Shown: positions 1-8,352 of the stretch, in pieces
How positions within the stretch are numbered: position 1 is the stretch's first letter
Layout: the number at the start of each line of letters is the position of its first letter
DNA from: Catenuloplanes atrovinosus
GTDB taxonomy: Bacteria; Actinomycetota; Actinomycetes; Mycobacteriales; Micromonosporaceae
Length of the DNA stretch: 64,000 bases
Reading direction: 5' to 3'
Assembly: GCF_031458235.1 (NCBI RefSeq)
Contig: NZ_JAVDYB010000001.1
Location: 4,485,001-4,549,000 of the forward strand
Notes under the pieces: generated by a model
The model's database searches: none
The model's input: only the letters and a program-made list of their open reading frames with translations
Told to the model about the DNA's origin: nothing
Position numbers and translations under genes: made by a program

Positions 1-558
1 ACCGCGCTGGTACGGCGCGACGGCGGCTTCCCCGCACACCCCGACCTGTCGACGACGTACGTGAACGTCGTCGACGACGACACCCGGCTGGCCGGTGTGC
101 TCGCCGAGACCCGCGCCGACGCGATCATCTCCACGCTCGGCAACCCGCTGGCCCGCGCCCCGAAGATCCTCGGCCGGGCCCACCGCACCCTGGTCTCGGC
201 CGCGACCCGGGCGGGCACGCCACGGATCGCCACAATGATCGCCTACGGCAGCGCGGCCACCACCGCGCCGGCGCCACCGGCGATCCGGCTGCTGGCCGCA
301 ACCCTGCTCCGCACCGACTTCCGGGACCTCGGCCAGGTCGACGCAGCGCTCGCGGCCAGCGCCCTGAACTGGACCATCATCCACTTCGGGGCGCTCACCG
401 ACGACCCGCCCACCGGCCGGTGGACACTGTCGAAACAGCTCACCCGCCCGTCCCGCTACCGCGTCGCCCGTGCCGACGTCGCCGACGCACTGCTGCACGC
501 CGTCACCACCGACGAGTTCCCGCGGTGCCGGACCGTGCTCAGCGGAGCACGGCCATGA
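1..558 (+). CDS. NAD(P)-binding (NmrA/SDR-like) protein, 5' end outside window
   Basis: The reading frame is open from the first base of the window, so this is the C-terminal ~185 residues of a longer protein. The visible part begins TALVRRDGG, runs through an ADAIISTLGNP stretch and then a Rossmann-like half, as in atypical short-chain dehydrogenases that lack the YxxxK site (NmrA/TrkA-type NAD(P)H-binding domain). The missing piece should carry the GxxGxxG nucleotide loop. Its stop codon overlaps the ATG of the next gene (ATGA), so the two are translationally coupled in one operon with the SDR and esterase downstream. Substrate cannot be told. A GTG at 61 is the first possible internal start but would remove part of the fold, so I treat it as not the real start. 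Confidence 0.7.
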   Translation, partial: TALVRRDGGFPAHPDLSTTYVNVVDDDTRLAGVLAETRADAIISTLGNPLARAPKILGRAHRTLVSAATRAGTPRIATMIAYGSAATTAPAPPAIRLLAATLLRTDFRDLGQVDAALAASALNWTIIHFGALTDDPPTGRWTLSKQLTRPSRYRVARADVADALLHAVTTDEFPRCRTVLSGARP

Positions 559-1376
559 CCACGCCGACCGTCGTGGTCACCGGCGCCAGCTCCGGCACCG
601 GCGCCGCCGCGGCCCGCCGGCTGCGTTCCCGCGGCGTCCGGGTGATCCTGGTCGGTCGCGACCCGCACCGCACCGCCCGCATCGGCACCGAGCTCGGCGC
701 GCCCGCGATCACCGCCGACTACGCCGATCTGTCATCCGTACGCCTGGCGGCGGAACAGATCGTGCGGCACTCCCCCGTCATCGACGTCCTGGTGTCCAAC
801 GCCGGCGGCGCGATCGGCGCGCCCGCGCCGACCGGTGACGGCAACGAGGCGAACTACCAGGTCAACGCGCTCGCACCGGTGCTGCTGGAGACACTGCTCC
901 TGCCGGCACTGCGGCGCGCACGCGTACCGCGTCTGGTGTCCACGTCCTCCCGCTCGCACCGTGCCGCGACCCTTACGCCCGGGCGGGTCACCGCGCAGCT
1001 TGACGACCCGGCCGGGCTGGGAGCCCACGCGCGCTACGCCCGGGCCAAACTCGCCGGCCTGCTTCTGCACGCGGGCATGCGCCGCCGGGTGCCGGAGCTG
1101 GTGATCGTCGACGTGCATCCCGGGCTGGTCGCCACCGACTTCGGCCGCTATCTGGGGCGCACCGGCGCGGTGCTCAAGGTGCTCGCCCGGCCGGTGCTCA
1201 GTTCGCCCGAAACCGCCGCCGCCCACCTGCTGCGCCCGGCGCTGCATCCCGGCCACGACGCCGCCTACTACCACCGTGACCGGCCACGCGACCCGTCGCC
1301 GCTCGTCGCCGACCCGGAGCTGCAACGGCAGGTCTGGGCCGACGCCCGTACCCGGATCGAGGAACTTCTGCCATGA
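555..1376 (+). CDS. Short-chain dehydrogenase/reductase (SDR)
   Basis: A 273-residue SDR. The N-terminal TGASSGTG nucleotide-binding loop follows a beta strand at residues 5-9, NAGG sits near residue 80, and a YARAK version of the catalytic YxxxK follows an STSSRS strand; 'HPGLVATDF' fits the substrate-loop region of retinol-dehydrogenase-type SDRs. The ATG overlaps the upstream stop (ATGA) and the stop overlaps the start of the esterase (ATGA), so the three genes form one tightly coupled operon. Acting with the esterase, it may reduce or oxidise a small alcohol/ketone or lipid-like compound; the substrate is not readable from sequence. Confidence 0.85.
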   Translation: MTTPTVVVTGASSGTGAAAARRLRSRGVRVILVGRDPHRTARIGTELGAPAITADYADLSSVRLAAEQIVRHSPVIDVLVSNAGGAIGAPAPTGDGNEANYQVNALAPVLLETLLLPALRRARVPRLVSTSSRSHRAATLTPGRVTAQLDDPAGLGAHARYARAKLAGLLLHAGMRRRVPELVIVDVHPGLVATDFGRYLGRTGAVLKVLARPVLSSPETAAAHLLRPALHPGHDAAYYHRDRPRDPSPLVADPELQRQVWADARTRIEELLP

Positions 1377-2395
1377 CCCCGCGTGACCGTCTCCAGTGGC
1401 TGCTGATGCACGGCGTGCTCGCCCTGCCCGCCCCGGTCAAGCGCCGGCTGGCCGGCCCGGCGGTGACCGAGGGACCAGCACCGCTCGACCTCGACGCGCA
1501 CCTGCTGATCACCATGACCGGCCGGGCCGGCTACCGGCTGGTCGTCGAGGACTCCGCGCCCGCCTCCCGCGCCGCCCTGCGCGCCGGTGCGAACGCGCTG
1601 CGCGGACGCCGTCTGCCGGTCACCGCCACCCCCATCACGGTCGACGGCATCGCCGCCCGCCTCCACACGCCGCGGGCGTCTCCGGCACCGGGACCGCTGT
1701 TGCTGTTCCTGCACGGCGGCGGCTGGGCGATCGGCGACCTGGACGTCTACGACTACCCGGCACGGTTCCTCGCCCACCATGCCGGCATCCGGGTGCTCAG
1801 CATCGACTACCGCCTCGCGCCCGAGCACCCGTACCCGGCCGGGCTGGACGACGCGGCCACCGCCTTCGACTGGGCCGTGCGCAACGCCCACACCCTCGGC
1901 GCGGACCCGCACCGCATCGCCGTCGGCGGCGACAGCGCCGGGGCCACTCTCGCCGCCGCGCTCAGCCATCGGCTCAGCGACCGTCCCGGCCCCCGGCCGG
2001 TCTTCCAGATGCTGCTCTACCCCGCCACCGACCTGCACGGCAGCACCCCGTCCCGGCGGCAGTTCGCCGACGGCTACCTGCTCACGCACGCCGACATCCA
2101 ATGGCTGTACGACGCCTACGCCGGCAGCACACCGCGTACCGACCCGGGGCTGTCCGTCCGGTACGCCGACCCGGCCGGCGGGCTGCCCCCCACCTACCTG
2201 GCCACCGCCGGGTACGACCCGCTGCGCGACGAGGGCCAGGCCTACGCCGCCGCCCTCGCCGCCCACGGTGTCACCGTCGAGCACGCCCGCTTCGACGGCC
2301 TCGTCCACGGCTATCTCGCCTTCGCCGGGCTCAGCCGGCCGTTCCGGCAGGCCGCACTGCATGCCGCCCACGCGCTACGCGACGGTGTCCAGTAG
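1373..2395 (+). CDS. Alpha/beta hydrolase, hormone-sensitive-lipase (HSL) family esterase
   Basis: A 340-residue serine esterase of the bacterial HSL (family IV) type. The oxyanion motif HGGGW is at residues 114-118, the nucleophile elbow GDSAG places Ser188 as nucleophile, DPLRDEG gives Asp282 and VHGY gives His312, so the triad is complete. DYRLAPEHPYPA after the oxyanion loop is typical of the family. There is no signal peptide; it should act in the cytoplasm on short-chain acyl esters. Start ATG overlaps the SDR stop (ATGA). It is the last gene of the operon; no clear hairpin terminator follows within 50 bases. Confidence 0.9.
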   Translation: MTPRDRLQWLLMHGVLALPAPVKRRLAGPAVTEGPAPLDLDAHLLITMTGRAGYRLVVEDSAPASRAALRAGANALRGRRLPVTATPITVDGIAARLHTPRASPAPGPLLLFLHGGGWAIGDLDVYDYPARFLAHHAGIRVLSIDYRLAPEHPYPAGLDDAATAFDWAVRNAHTLGADPHRIAVGGDSAGATLAAALSHRLSDRPGPRPVFQMLLYPATDLHGSTPSRRQFADGYLLTHADIQWLYDAYAGSTPRTDPGLSVRYADPAGGLPPTYLATAGYDPLRDEGQAYAAALAAHGVTVEHARFDGLVHGYLAFAGLSRPFRQAALHAAHALRDGVQ

Positions 2396-2407
2396 CGGCG
2401 GCGCTCA

Positions 2408-2645
2408 GCGGGAGGTCGCGGCGATCGCTGCGTACCTGCGGTCCGGGCAGGCGACGTGATTCGATCAGACCGGCCTTCGCCAGGCACGCGAAGAACTCGT
2501 CGACCGGCCGGCGGTACGCGGGGTGACCGCGTGGGCGAAGACGGCCACCGTGTCGTCGCTGTCGAAGAAGCCGATCACCAGGCTCCCGCCCGGATCGGGC
2601 ATCCGGCGGTATCCGGCCTTCTCGACCCGCAACCGCACCCCCTAC
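2408..2645 (-). pseudogene. Remnant of a SAM-dependent methyltransferase (C-terminal part, frameshifted)
   Basis: On the minus strand one frame reads RVEKAGYRRM, PDPGGSLVIGFFDSDDTVAV and FAHAVTP; a second frame continues AYRRPVDEFFACLAKAGLIE and SRRLPGPQ. Joined across a frameshift near 2525 they resemble the end of class I methyltransferases (a 'GG.LVIGFFD' strand followed by 'YR.P.DE....LA.AGF.E'). No start, no SAM-binding loop and no continuous frame are left. The assignment rests on remembered family patterns, so it is tentative. Confidence 0.4.
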
Positions 2646-2732
2646 GCCTGGCTGCCGGACAGTGACATCCAGCCCCACAACCTCGTCTCCGCGATCGTCG
2701 GCACCGTCCGCCACGTGAGCTACGGCCACCGT

Positions 2733-2789
2733 GCCCACACCAGGATCAAACCTGGGACCTCCGCTGTGTGAAAGTGGTAAGGCTGAGCT
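2733..2789 (-). other. tRNA-Val(CAC)-like fragment, possible attachment-site scar
   Basis: Read on the minus strand, a CCACT/AGCGG anticodon-type stem closes a 7-base loop TTCACAC (anticodon CAC), followed by AGGTC and a T-arm-like CCAGG-TTTGAT-CCTGG and then TGTGGGC. A D-arm-like AGCTCAG precedes it, but the rest of the D arm and a matching 5' acceptor strand are missing. The T loop is one base short. It is therefore not a working tRNA. A 3'-side tRNA fragment is what site-specific integration into a tRNA leaves behind; the HD/HSP90 cassette lies on its 5' side. Confidence 0.35.
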
Positions 2790-2924
2790 GCTGAGCAGCA
2801 CAAATGCATATAAGCCATCACCGGGCTCCGACCCGGCGGTGCGGTTGCCGTCTCCTGCACCGTGCCGCAGCCCGACCTCACCCTGCACCGACATGAGAAC
2901 CGTCGATTTCCGTGCATCGCGGCA

Positions 2925-3437
2925 TCAGACGGCGGGCAGCAGCAGCGTCTCGACGAGCACCCACAGAGCGACCACGGTGACCACGATGAAGGCGACGACG
3001 TACGTCTCGTACCAGCGATAGAAGTTCCGCAAGCTCGGCGGGTGACGGAAACCCGGACCGACCGCCTCGTCCAGCAGCCGGCACTCCTCGCTGCGATAGT
3101 GGAACCAGCTCATCACCCCGATCGACACCATCAGCACCGAGAACGCCGCGACGATCGTCACCAGGCACAGCAGCGCGATGATGCCCGACCGCGCCGTCCC
3201 CGGATCGATCCCCCACGACCGGTACCCGACGAAGATCGCCAGAATCCCCCCGGTTAGCGTCGACGCGAGCGCCTGGTAGACCCCCATGAAGCGGTACACG
3301 TTCTCATTCGCGGCGCTGAGCTGCTGAAGGATGTACTGATACCTGGCGAGCCGAAAGTCGGCCAGCCCCTCCGCCATTCCCGGACCCGACCGGCTGACCT
3401 GATAGGCCCGCGATCCGGTGGCCATCCGCCGCCTCAC
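2925..3437 (-). CDS. Small membrane protein coupled to HD/HSP90-type ATPase
   Basis: A 170-residue protein with about three hydrophobic segments: roughly residues 52-72, 82-110 and 145-168. A soluble stretch holds FHYRSEECRLLDE and RNFYRWYETY. Before the first segment an amphipathic helix (FRLARYQYILQQLSA) could form a coiled coil. The layout resembles SLATT-type effector membrane proteins of bacterial conflict systems, but that is a resemblance in topology only. It starts at GTG 3437, overlapping the stop of the upstream ATPase (GTGA); an in-frame ATG at 3425 is an alternative. The strict coupling says it works with the ATPase, perhaps as its membrane effector. Confidence 0.7.
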   Translation of the reverse strand: MRRRMATGSRAYQVSRSGPGMAEGLADFRLARYQYILQQLSAANENVYRFMGVYQALASTLTGGILAIFVGYRSWGIDPGTARSGIIALLCLVTIVAAFSVLMVSIGVMSWFHYRSEECRLLDEAVGPGFRHPPSLRNFYRWYETYVVAFIVVTVVALWVLVETLLLPAV

Positions 3438-6175
3438 CGCCCGGTTCCCTCCACTCCGTCGGACGGTCGGCGCAGATAGATCATCTCCATTCGCTCGGTA
3501 CCGCCACCTGCCACCGGAACGGCACAGCGCCCGTCACCGTCATCGTCCAGGTGCCTTTTGTCCATGAGATCCAGCAGCTCGGGAATATCGATCCCCCACT
3601 CCTCGGAGATGGCCTTCACCACCAGGCCGATGGATCCGAAGTTACCGGAGTCGTACCACCACACCCGGGCGTCCCAGCCACTACCGTTCGGTTCCGCGTC
3701 GGCGAACCGTTCGTCCTTCGGCGATGCCAGCACCTCCTCGGGGAAGTTCCAGGCCGAGTAGAGGCTGACGATCAGGCAGTCGTCATCGAACAGCAGCTCC
3801 CTGCCGTCGCGGGTCAGGAACAGCGGATGCTGGCCGTCTGGGTAGCAGTCGAAGAAGCCGCCCGGCGCCAGGTAGATCTGCTGCCGATCCGCGACCCAGC
3901 GGTGCAGCGCGGGCAGGTCTAGCAAGCTTTCCGCACTTGAGGCGCACGGCAGGCCGGCAGCTTGGGCATTGAACGCCCGGGCCACCATGCCGATCATGTG
4001 GCGGGATTCGTTGCCGGCATCGTCCAACTCGGCCGCCTGGGACTCGGCCCAGGCGGTCAGGAGGCCGGGCGGGGCACTCGGCCAGGACCTCAGCCGGTCA
4101 GCGGTAAGGGGATCTCCCGCGAAGGCCCCCAACGACTCCTGAACCGTCGACGAGCGGAGTCCACCCACGTACACATGTGATTGGCACAGCGCTAAGAGCG
4201 CCATCCCGTCGGCGCCCTCCCAGTTGGATGCCAGCACGGCGCGGCCGACGATGCGCTGTGACTCGTCGCGTAGCGTCTGGGAGCGTTCCAGAAAGCGCTT
4301 GTGGAACACGTCGAGAGTCAGCCGCTGTTTGTAGCTGTCGTCCGGACGGCGATACAGCCGGTCGAAGAGCTCCGACTCGGAAATAGTCATCCAGTCGTCC
4401 GCCGACACCAGTCGCACCGGCCGCGCGTCGTCCGGACCCTGAACGTCGATGTCGACCCGGGCCAGCGCGCACAGCGGCAGGACGAGGGCATGCAGGTGCT
4501 CGGTGTGGCTCAGGCGGCGGCTGCTGTTGCGGAACAGGCCCTTCACCGAGCGCGGGTCGAGCCGCAGGCGTGCCGTAACGACAGTGCCCGCCTGCCGGAG
4601 CCGTTCGGCCGGTTCGGCCACGCGCAGGAGCGGCCGGGCCGCGACCCCGTCGGTGAACTCCAGCACGTGAGTGTCGCGGGGCGCCTCGTCGACCGCGAGG
4701 CTGCGAACGCTCACCTGATCGGCGACCATGAAGACGGCGAAGAAACCGATACCAAAGCGACCGGTCGGCGCGAACCCTGCGAGACCCGGGCTCTCGATGA
4801 GCGCATCGGCCGACCGCCAGTGTGAGTGGCCGAAATCGGTCAGCACCGACACCATGGTGTCCGGCCCCATGCCGATCCCCTGATCGCTGACGGTAAGCAC
4901 CCACCCGTCCCCGTCATCGTGGAGGCAAATGGTGACCGCGCTCGCCTCGGCCTCGTCACGTGCCGCGCGCGCACGGGTGGCATCGGAGGCGTTCGCCACG
5001 AGCTCACGCAGGGCGATGTCGGGCCGGTTACCGTAGAGCTTGTCGCCGCCGAGGTTGCCGACCAGCTTGTTCACGTCGGACACCCGGATGCGCGCGTCGA
5101 TCGGCTGCCACCGGTCGGTTCTGATGTAGTCGGCGAACCGGCCGGGAGCTCCGGCACCCGCCACCGAGCGGACCCTGAACCGCAGATGCCCGAGATCGGC
5201 GCGGAGGGCGTCCACCCGCCGGAGCTCGGAGTCGACGGTATTGACCGTCTCGTAGGCGAGCCACCAAGCGGCAGCCTGCTCCCCAGTGAACGGGCGCTTC
5301 GAGGTGTAGACCAGCCGATCCCCGTCGGCATACGGACTGACCATCAGCTCTTGAAAGACCCAGTGATCCACGGCTACCCCGTCGGGGCGGCGAAGGGCAT
5401 GCAGGTAGCTCGGCGCCCTACTGCTGTCGATGTGTGCGGCGTCGGCGAGTCGCAGGATGCAGGCGATCTTGAGTCCGTCGACCGTCCATTCTGTCGGGTG
5501 CTCGGCCAGTGGTCCCAGCGGTCTCTCGAACATCCGCTGGAGGTCCGCGACGTCCCGCCAGTGGCTGGCTGCGATCTTGCCGATCAGGTCGCCCCAGGAG
5601 AGCCGGAGGTCGCTGTCCTGCAGCAGATGGTCGGTGCTCCCGTCGGGCAGCCGCAAGGGTGTGCGCAACAGCTCCGGCCCGCGCTCGGCGTGCCGACGTC
5701 GCAGGAACTCGGTAAGCGCCGTGTTTTCGGCGTGCTCCGCCACGCGCCGCTCGTCCGCGGACGGGTCCACCTCCCGCAGGCGGTCCGAGGCGCGCGCCAA
5801 CAGGCCCGCGAAGATCGGGTGGGCCCGGATCTCCTCCATACCGTTCTGATAGGAGGACAGGCCCATGCCGAGGTCGTGCATGAGAAAGGCCCCGCCGAGC
5901 ACGAAGGCCTCGGCGGGGTTCACCTCGAAGTCGTCTCCGCAGACGATCGAGGCCGTCTTCCAGAGGGCGTCGATGTGATCGATGGAGTGGTCCGTGAACA
6001 TCGGCATCGACAGCGCGATGTCGCCCGCGATGGGCACCACACGCCGGCGGAACTGCTGGTAGGCGGACCTCAGCCGGTCCCGCTGATCATGCCAGGGGTC
6101 GTTCGGAACCTCCGCCAGGGTTCTCCGCCACAGTGCACTCGCCTCGTACGAAGTCTGATCGGAAGCGCTCGGCAC
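3434..6175 (-). CDS. HD-domain protein fused to HSP90-type GHKL ATPase (candidate conflict-system protein)
   Basis: A 913-residue protein. Residues ~45-260 carry an HD-type phosphohydrolase-like domain: DHSIDH (H63, H67) and MHDLGM (H100-D101), with a later LADAAHID. Residues ~365-560 carry a GHKL ATPase closest to HSP90: ELVANASDAT (E391, N395, D398), DQGIGM (D431) and TGRFGIGFF followed by FMVAD, the HSP90 lid signature. The remaining ~350 residues are unassigned. Start GTG 6175 has a GGAG site 6 bases upstream. HD (HD-CE-like) plus HSP90-like ATPase is an architecture known from predicted prokaryotic immune systems; a nucleotide- or chaperone-driven switch acting on the coupled membrane protein is inference. 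It is not HtpG: the HD half is extra and the HSP90 middle domain is not evident. Confidence 0.8.
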   Translation of the reverse strand: MPSASDQTSYEASALWRRTLAEVPNDPWHDQRDRLRSAYQQFRRRVVPIAGDIALSMPMFTDHSIDHIDALWKTASIVCGDDFEVNPAEAFVLGGAFLMHDLGMGLSSYQNGMEEIRAHPIFAGLLARASDRLREVDPSADERRVAEHAENTALTEFLRRRHAERGPELLRTPLRLPDGSTDHLLQDSDLRLSWGDLIGKIAASHWRDVADLQRMFERPLGPLAEHPTEWTVDGLKIACILRLADAAHIDSSRAPSYLHALRRPDGVAVDHWVFQELMVSPYADGDRLVYTSKRPFTGEQAAAWWLAYETVNTVDSELRRVDALRADLGHLRFRVRSVAGAGAPGRFADYIRTDRWQPIDARIRVSDVNKLVGNLGGDKLYGNRPDIALRELVANASDATRARAARDEAEASAVTICLHDDGDGWVLTVSDQGIGMGPDTMVSVLTDFGHSHWRSADALIESPGLAGFAPTGRFGIGFFAVFMVADQVSVRSLAVDEAPRDTHVLEFTDGVAARPLLRVAEPAERLRQAGTVVTARLRLDPRSVKGLFRNSSRRLSHTEHLHALVLPLCALARVDIDVQGPDDARPVRLVSADDWMTISESELFDRLYRRPDDSYKQRLTLDVFHKRFLERSQTLRDESQRIVGRAVLASNWEGADGMALLALCQSHVYVGGLRSSTVQESLGAFAGDPLTADRLRSWPSAPPGLLTAWAESQAAELDDAGNESRHMIGMVARAFNAQAAGLPCASSAESLLDLPALHRWVADRQQIYLAPGGFFDCYPDGQHPLFLTRDGRELLFDDDCLIVSLYSAWNFPEEVLASPKDERFADAEPNGSGWDARVWWYDSGNFGSIGLVVKAISEEWGIDIPELLDLMDKRHLDDDGDGRCAVPVAGGGTERMEMIYLRRPSDGVEGTGR

Positions 6176-6243
6176 CGGCCACTCCTCGGCATTCGCGGGA
6201 GCACCACCCTATTGGACTCTCCGGTCGCCGGATAGACGCTCGA

Positions 6244-6312
6244 TCAGAGGACGATGACGATCTTGCCGGTGCGGGTGTTGGATTCCGTCAGGCGGTGGGC
6301 GTCGGGGGACGT
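6244..6312 (-). pseudogene. C-terminal scrap of a zinc/quinone-type oxidoreductase
   Basis: The minus strand reads SPDAHRLTESNTRTGKIVIVL followed by TGA at 6246-6244, which is the usual last strand of medium-chain (quinone oxidoreductase-like) dehydrogenases. Upstream of it the frame cannot be followed into a dehydrogenase, so only about 20 codons remain. It marks the edge of the HD/HSP90 cassette as a place where genes have been cut. Confidence 0.4.
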
Positions 6313-6589
6313 GGTGGACCTCGCGATCGAGCGGCACCGCCGCGCCCGCGCTGACCGGCCGGCGGGGGCATCATGCCGCCTGGTTCGCGGCGCTCGCCCG
6401 CTGAGCCACACGGACATACCGCGAAACGTGTCCGATGCTGATCCTCGGCGCGGGCATCGGCCTCGCCATCACCAGGAACCGCATCACCCGGCTCATCGCC
6501 GCCACCGCGCTCGGCCTCAGGCCGTGGCAAGCCAAGGGGGGCGAAGATCGCTCGTCGCGCCCGTCACGGGGAGCGTCGGACACGTCGCA

Positions 6590-6611
6590 AAACGATAATG
6601 GACTATCATTT
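6590..6611. promoter_or_regulatory. Near-perfect inverted repeat AAACGATA-N6-TATCATTT
   Basis: The arms AAACGATA (6590-6597) and TATCATTT (6604-6611) match at 7 of 8 positions around a 6-base spacer. The site is an AT-rich island in GC-rich DNA, about 55 bases upstream of the NTF2-like gene start at 6666. It has the size and symmetry of a dimeric repressor (TetR/MarR-type) operator, probably overlapping the promoter. No regulator gene lies directly next to it; HxlR at 8412 is the nearest. Confidence 0.5.
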
Positions 6612-6665
6612 GAGAGAGGAGTATGTTTTGGGAGCGCGAAGCGCATTCGATCGGGAGGAGCGATC

Positions 6666-7166
6666 TTGCTGTCCGAGACCCATCCGAACGCCCTGTGGCT
6701 GTCCGAGCTCTACCGGGGCGGTGCGGCGATCACCCAGGATCCGACCCTCAGTGAGGAAGAACGGCTGGCGCGGCAACAACAGCACGTCAACGAGGTCATG
6801 AAGCGGATGTCACCCGACTTCGTCATCCACACCGGCGGGGTGCGCCTGGCGGCGACCGGGGGGATGGGCTTCCTCCGCCGCTACACCAAGCGCAGAGAGA
6901 GCCTGGCCGACGCCAACGTCGAGCCCCTGGGGTTCGACCAGATCCTCGCCGACGACTACTACGGCATCGTCCACGGGAACTTCCGCACGTCGCGTGGCGA
7001 CCGGATCTGGACTCGGGTCGGCATGGGCGCGTGGCGCTTCGTCGACGGCGTGGCCGTCGAGCACTGGGAACTCGCCGACGGGTACACCTGGGACGAGTTC
7101 TACCTCGCCGGTGACCCCACACCGTTCACCGGATCGGCCGAGGAATTCTGGACCCGCGGCGTCTGA
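6666..7166 (+). CDS. SnoaL/NTF2-like protein
   Basis: About 166 residues. The region from FVIHTGG to AVEHWELADGYTWDEFY fits the cone-shaped NTF2-like fold used by SnoaL-type polyketide cyclases, ketosteroid-isomerase relatives and many small hydrolase/isomerase enzymes. I chose the TTG at 6666 because GGGAGGAG ends 5 bases before it; the frame is open further upstream but has no better ribosome-binding site. It is monocistronic, downstream of the inverted repeat at 6590-6611. The substrate is unknown. Confidence 0.7.
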   Translation: MLSETHPNALWLSELYRGGAAITQDPTLSEEERLARQQQHVNEVMKRMSPDFVIHTGGVRLAATGGMGFLRRYTKRRESLADANVEPLGFDQILADDYYGIVHGNFRTSRGDRIWTRVGMGAWRFVDGVAVEHWELADGYTWDEFYLAGDPTPFTGSAEEFWTRGV

Positions 7167-7201
7167 CCGCGAGCGCCACAGGCACGCCCGGCCGCGCTCG
7201 C

Positions 7202-7390
7202 ATGACCCGGCGGGCCCCGTGCAGGGGAATGGCGCCGGCCGGCGAGCGCGTGGAGATGGAGAACTGCATCGTCCTGTCCTTCCGGGACGGCCGCATCAGC
7301 CGGTATGTCGAGTACATCGGCCGGTACGAAGGCATCGATCTGGGGATCGTCAGCGGTCGCATGCGGGAGAAGCCCCGGTCGGCCGCATAG
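7202..7390 (+). pseudogene. C-terminal fragment of a second SnoaL/NTF2-like protein
   Basis: The stretch VEMENCIVLSFRDGRISRYV then EYIGRYEGIDL is the last two strands of a SnoaL-like domain. The part before it is low-complexity and no N-terminal two-thirds is present in any frame. It lies 35 bases after the intact NTF2-like gene, in the same direction, so it may be a leftover of a tandem copy or of a separate gene cut by rearrangement. Unlikely to be functional. Confidence 0.5.
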
Positions 7391-7482
7391 CGCTCCGGCG
7401 CGACCCGCCCGGGCTCGGCGCGGTGGCGAGGGATGCGCGACGCGGACGTTTCGGGGGCCGCGCGCGGCGGCCCCCGAAACGG

Positions 7483-8325
7483 TCAGGCGCGGGCGATCGC
7501 GTTCTCCAGGTCGAGTTCGCCGTCGGGGGACTGTGCTCCGGCCTGGACGGCGCGGGCGACCTTGGCCACGATCTCCTCCGGCGCGGGATAGACCGCGGCG
7601 AGGGCCGCGCCCTCCCGGCCCAGCGCCGCCGCGAGGTCGTCCGGCAGGAGCGCGCCGTCGACGGCCTGCTTGGCCGCCGTGATCTGCTCCGGGCGCCGTG
7701 CGGCGATGGTGCGGGCGACGGCGTCGACGGTGGCGTCCAGTTCCTCCGGCGGCACGGCCCGGTTGATCCAGCCGTAGAGTTCCGCGGTGCGCGCGTCGTA
7801 GAGGTCGCCGGTGAGGATCACCTCCAGCGCCCGGGCCCGGCCGGTCAGCCGCGGCAGCAGTTGCGTGCCGCCGCCGCCGGGGATGATGCCGATCCGGCTC
7901 TCCACCTGGGACAGCCAGGTCTGGCCGGCGGCCGCGAAGCGCAGGTCGGTGGCCATGGCGAACTCGTTGCCGCCGCCGCGCAGCCGGCCGCGCAGCTTGG
8001 CGATGGTGAGCTGGGGCAGCGACCGCAGCGCCAGGTGCAGCGACTGCATCGGGTTCAGCGTGCCGTCGCCCGGCACCAGGCCGGCCAGGGCGGCGAAGCG
8101 CTCGGGGTGCTCCATGAACTCGAAGTCCACGTGGGCCAGGAAGAAGTCGGGGTTGGCGCTCTGGAACACGATGACGCGCACCGAGGAGTCGTCGCGGACC
8201 GTGCCGATGAAGTGGCCGAGGTCCCCGATGAGGGTCGTGTCCAGGAGGTTCACCGGAGGGTGGTCGATGGTCACCTGAGCGACGCCGTCGGCCACCGTGA
8301 CCTGCAGTGCCTTGTAGTCGTACAT
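7483..8325 (-). CDS. Enoyl-CoA hydratase/isomerase (crotonase) family protein
   Basis: A 280-residue crotonase. Residues ~100-130 hold the oxyanion region (LRGRLRGGGNEFAMATDLRF) and IPGGGGTQLLPR follows near residue 150, the second conserved CoA-binding loop. C-terminal helices continue to about residue 270. It should act on an acyl-CoA or acyl-thioester; many orphan crotonases have other substrates, so hydratase activity is not certain. Start ATG 8325 has GGAGGAG 7 bases upstream. It is transcribed divergently from the HxlR regulator at 8412, which probably controls it through the sites between them. Confidence 0.85.
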   Translation of the reverse strand: MYDYKALQVTVADGVAQVTIDHPPVNLLDTTLIGDLGHFIGTVRDDSSVRVIVFQSANPDFFLAHVDFEFMEHPERFAALAGLVPGDGTLNPMQSLHLALRSLPQLTIAKLRGRLRGGGNEFAMATDLRFAAAGQTWLSQVESRIGIIPGGGGTQLLPRLTGRARALEVILTGDLYDARTAELYGWINRAVPPEELDATVDAVARTIAARRPEQITAAKQAVDGALLPDDLAAALGREGAALAAVYPAPEEIVAKVARAVQAGAQSPDGELDLENAIARA

Positions 8326-8352
8326 GAGCTGTCTCCTCCCCTGCGGGCTGGA

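Noticed and set aside
2523-2771. Plus-strand 82-codon frame between the esterase and the HD/HSP90 cassette
   Set aside because: It overlaps a methyltransferase remnant on the other strand and reads into the tRNA-like fragment; no ribosome-binding site.
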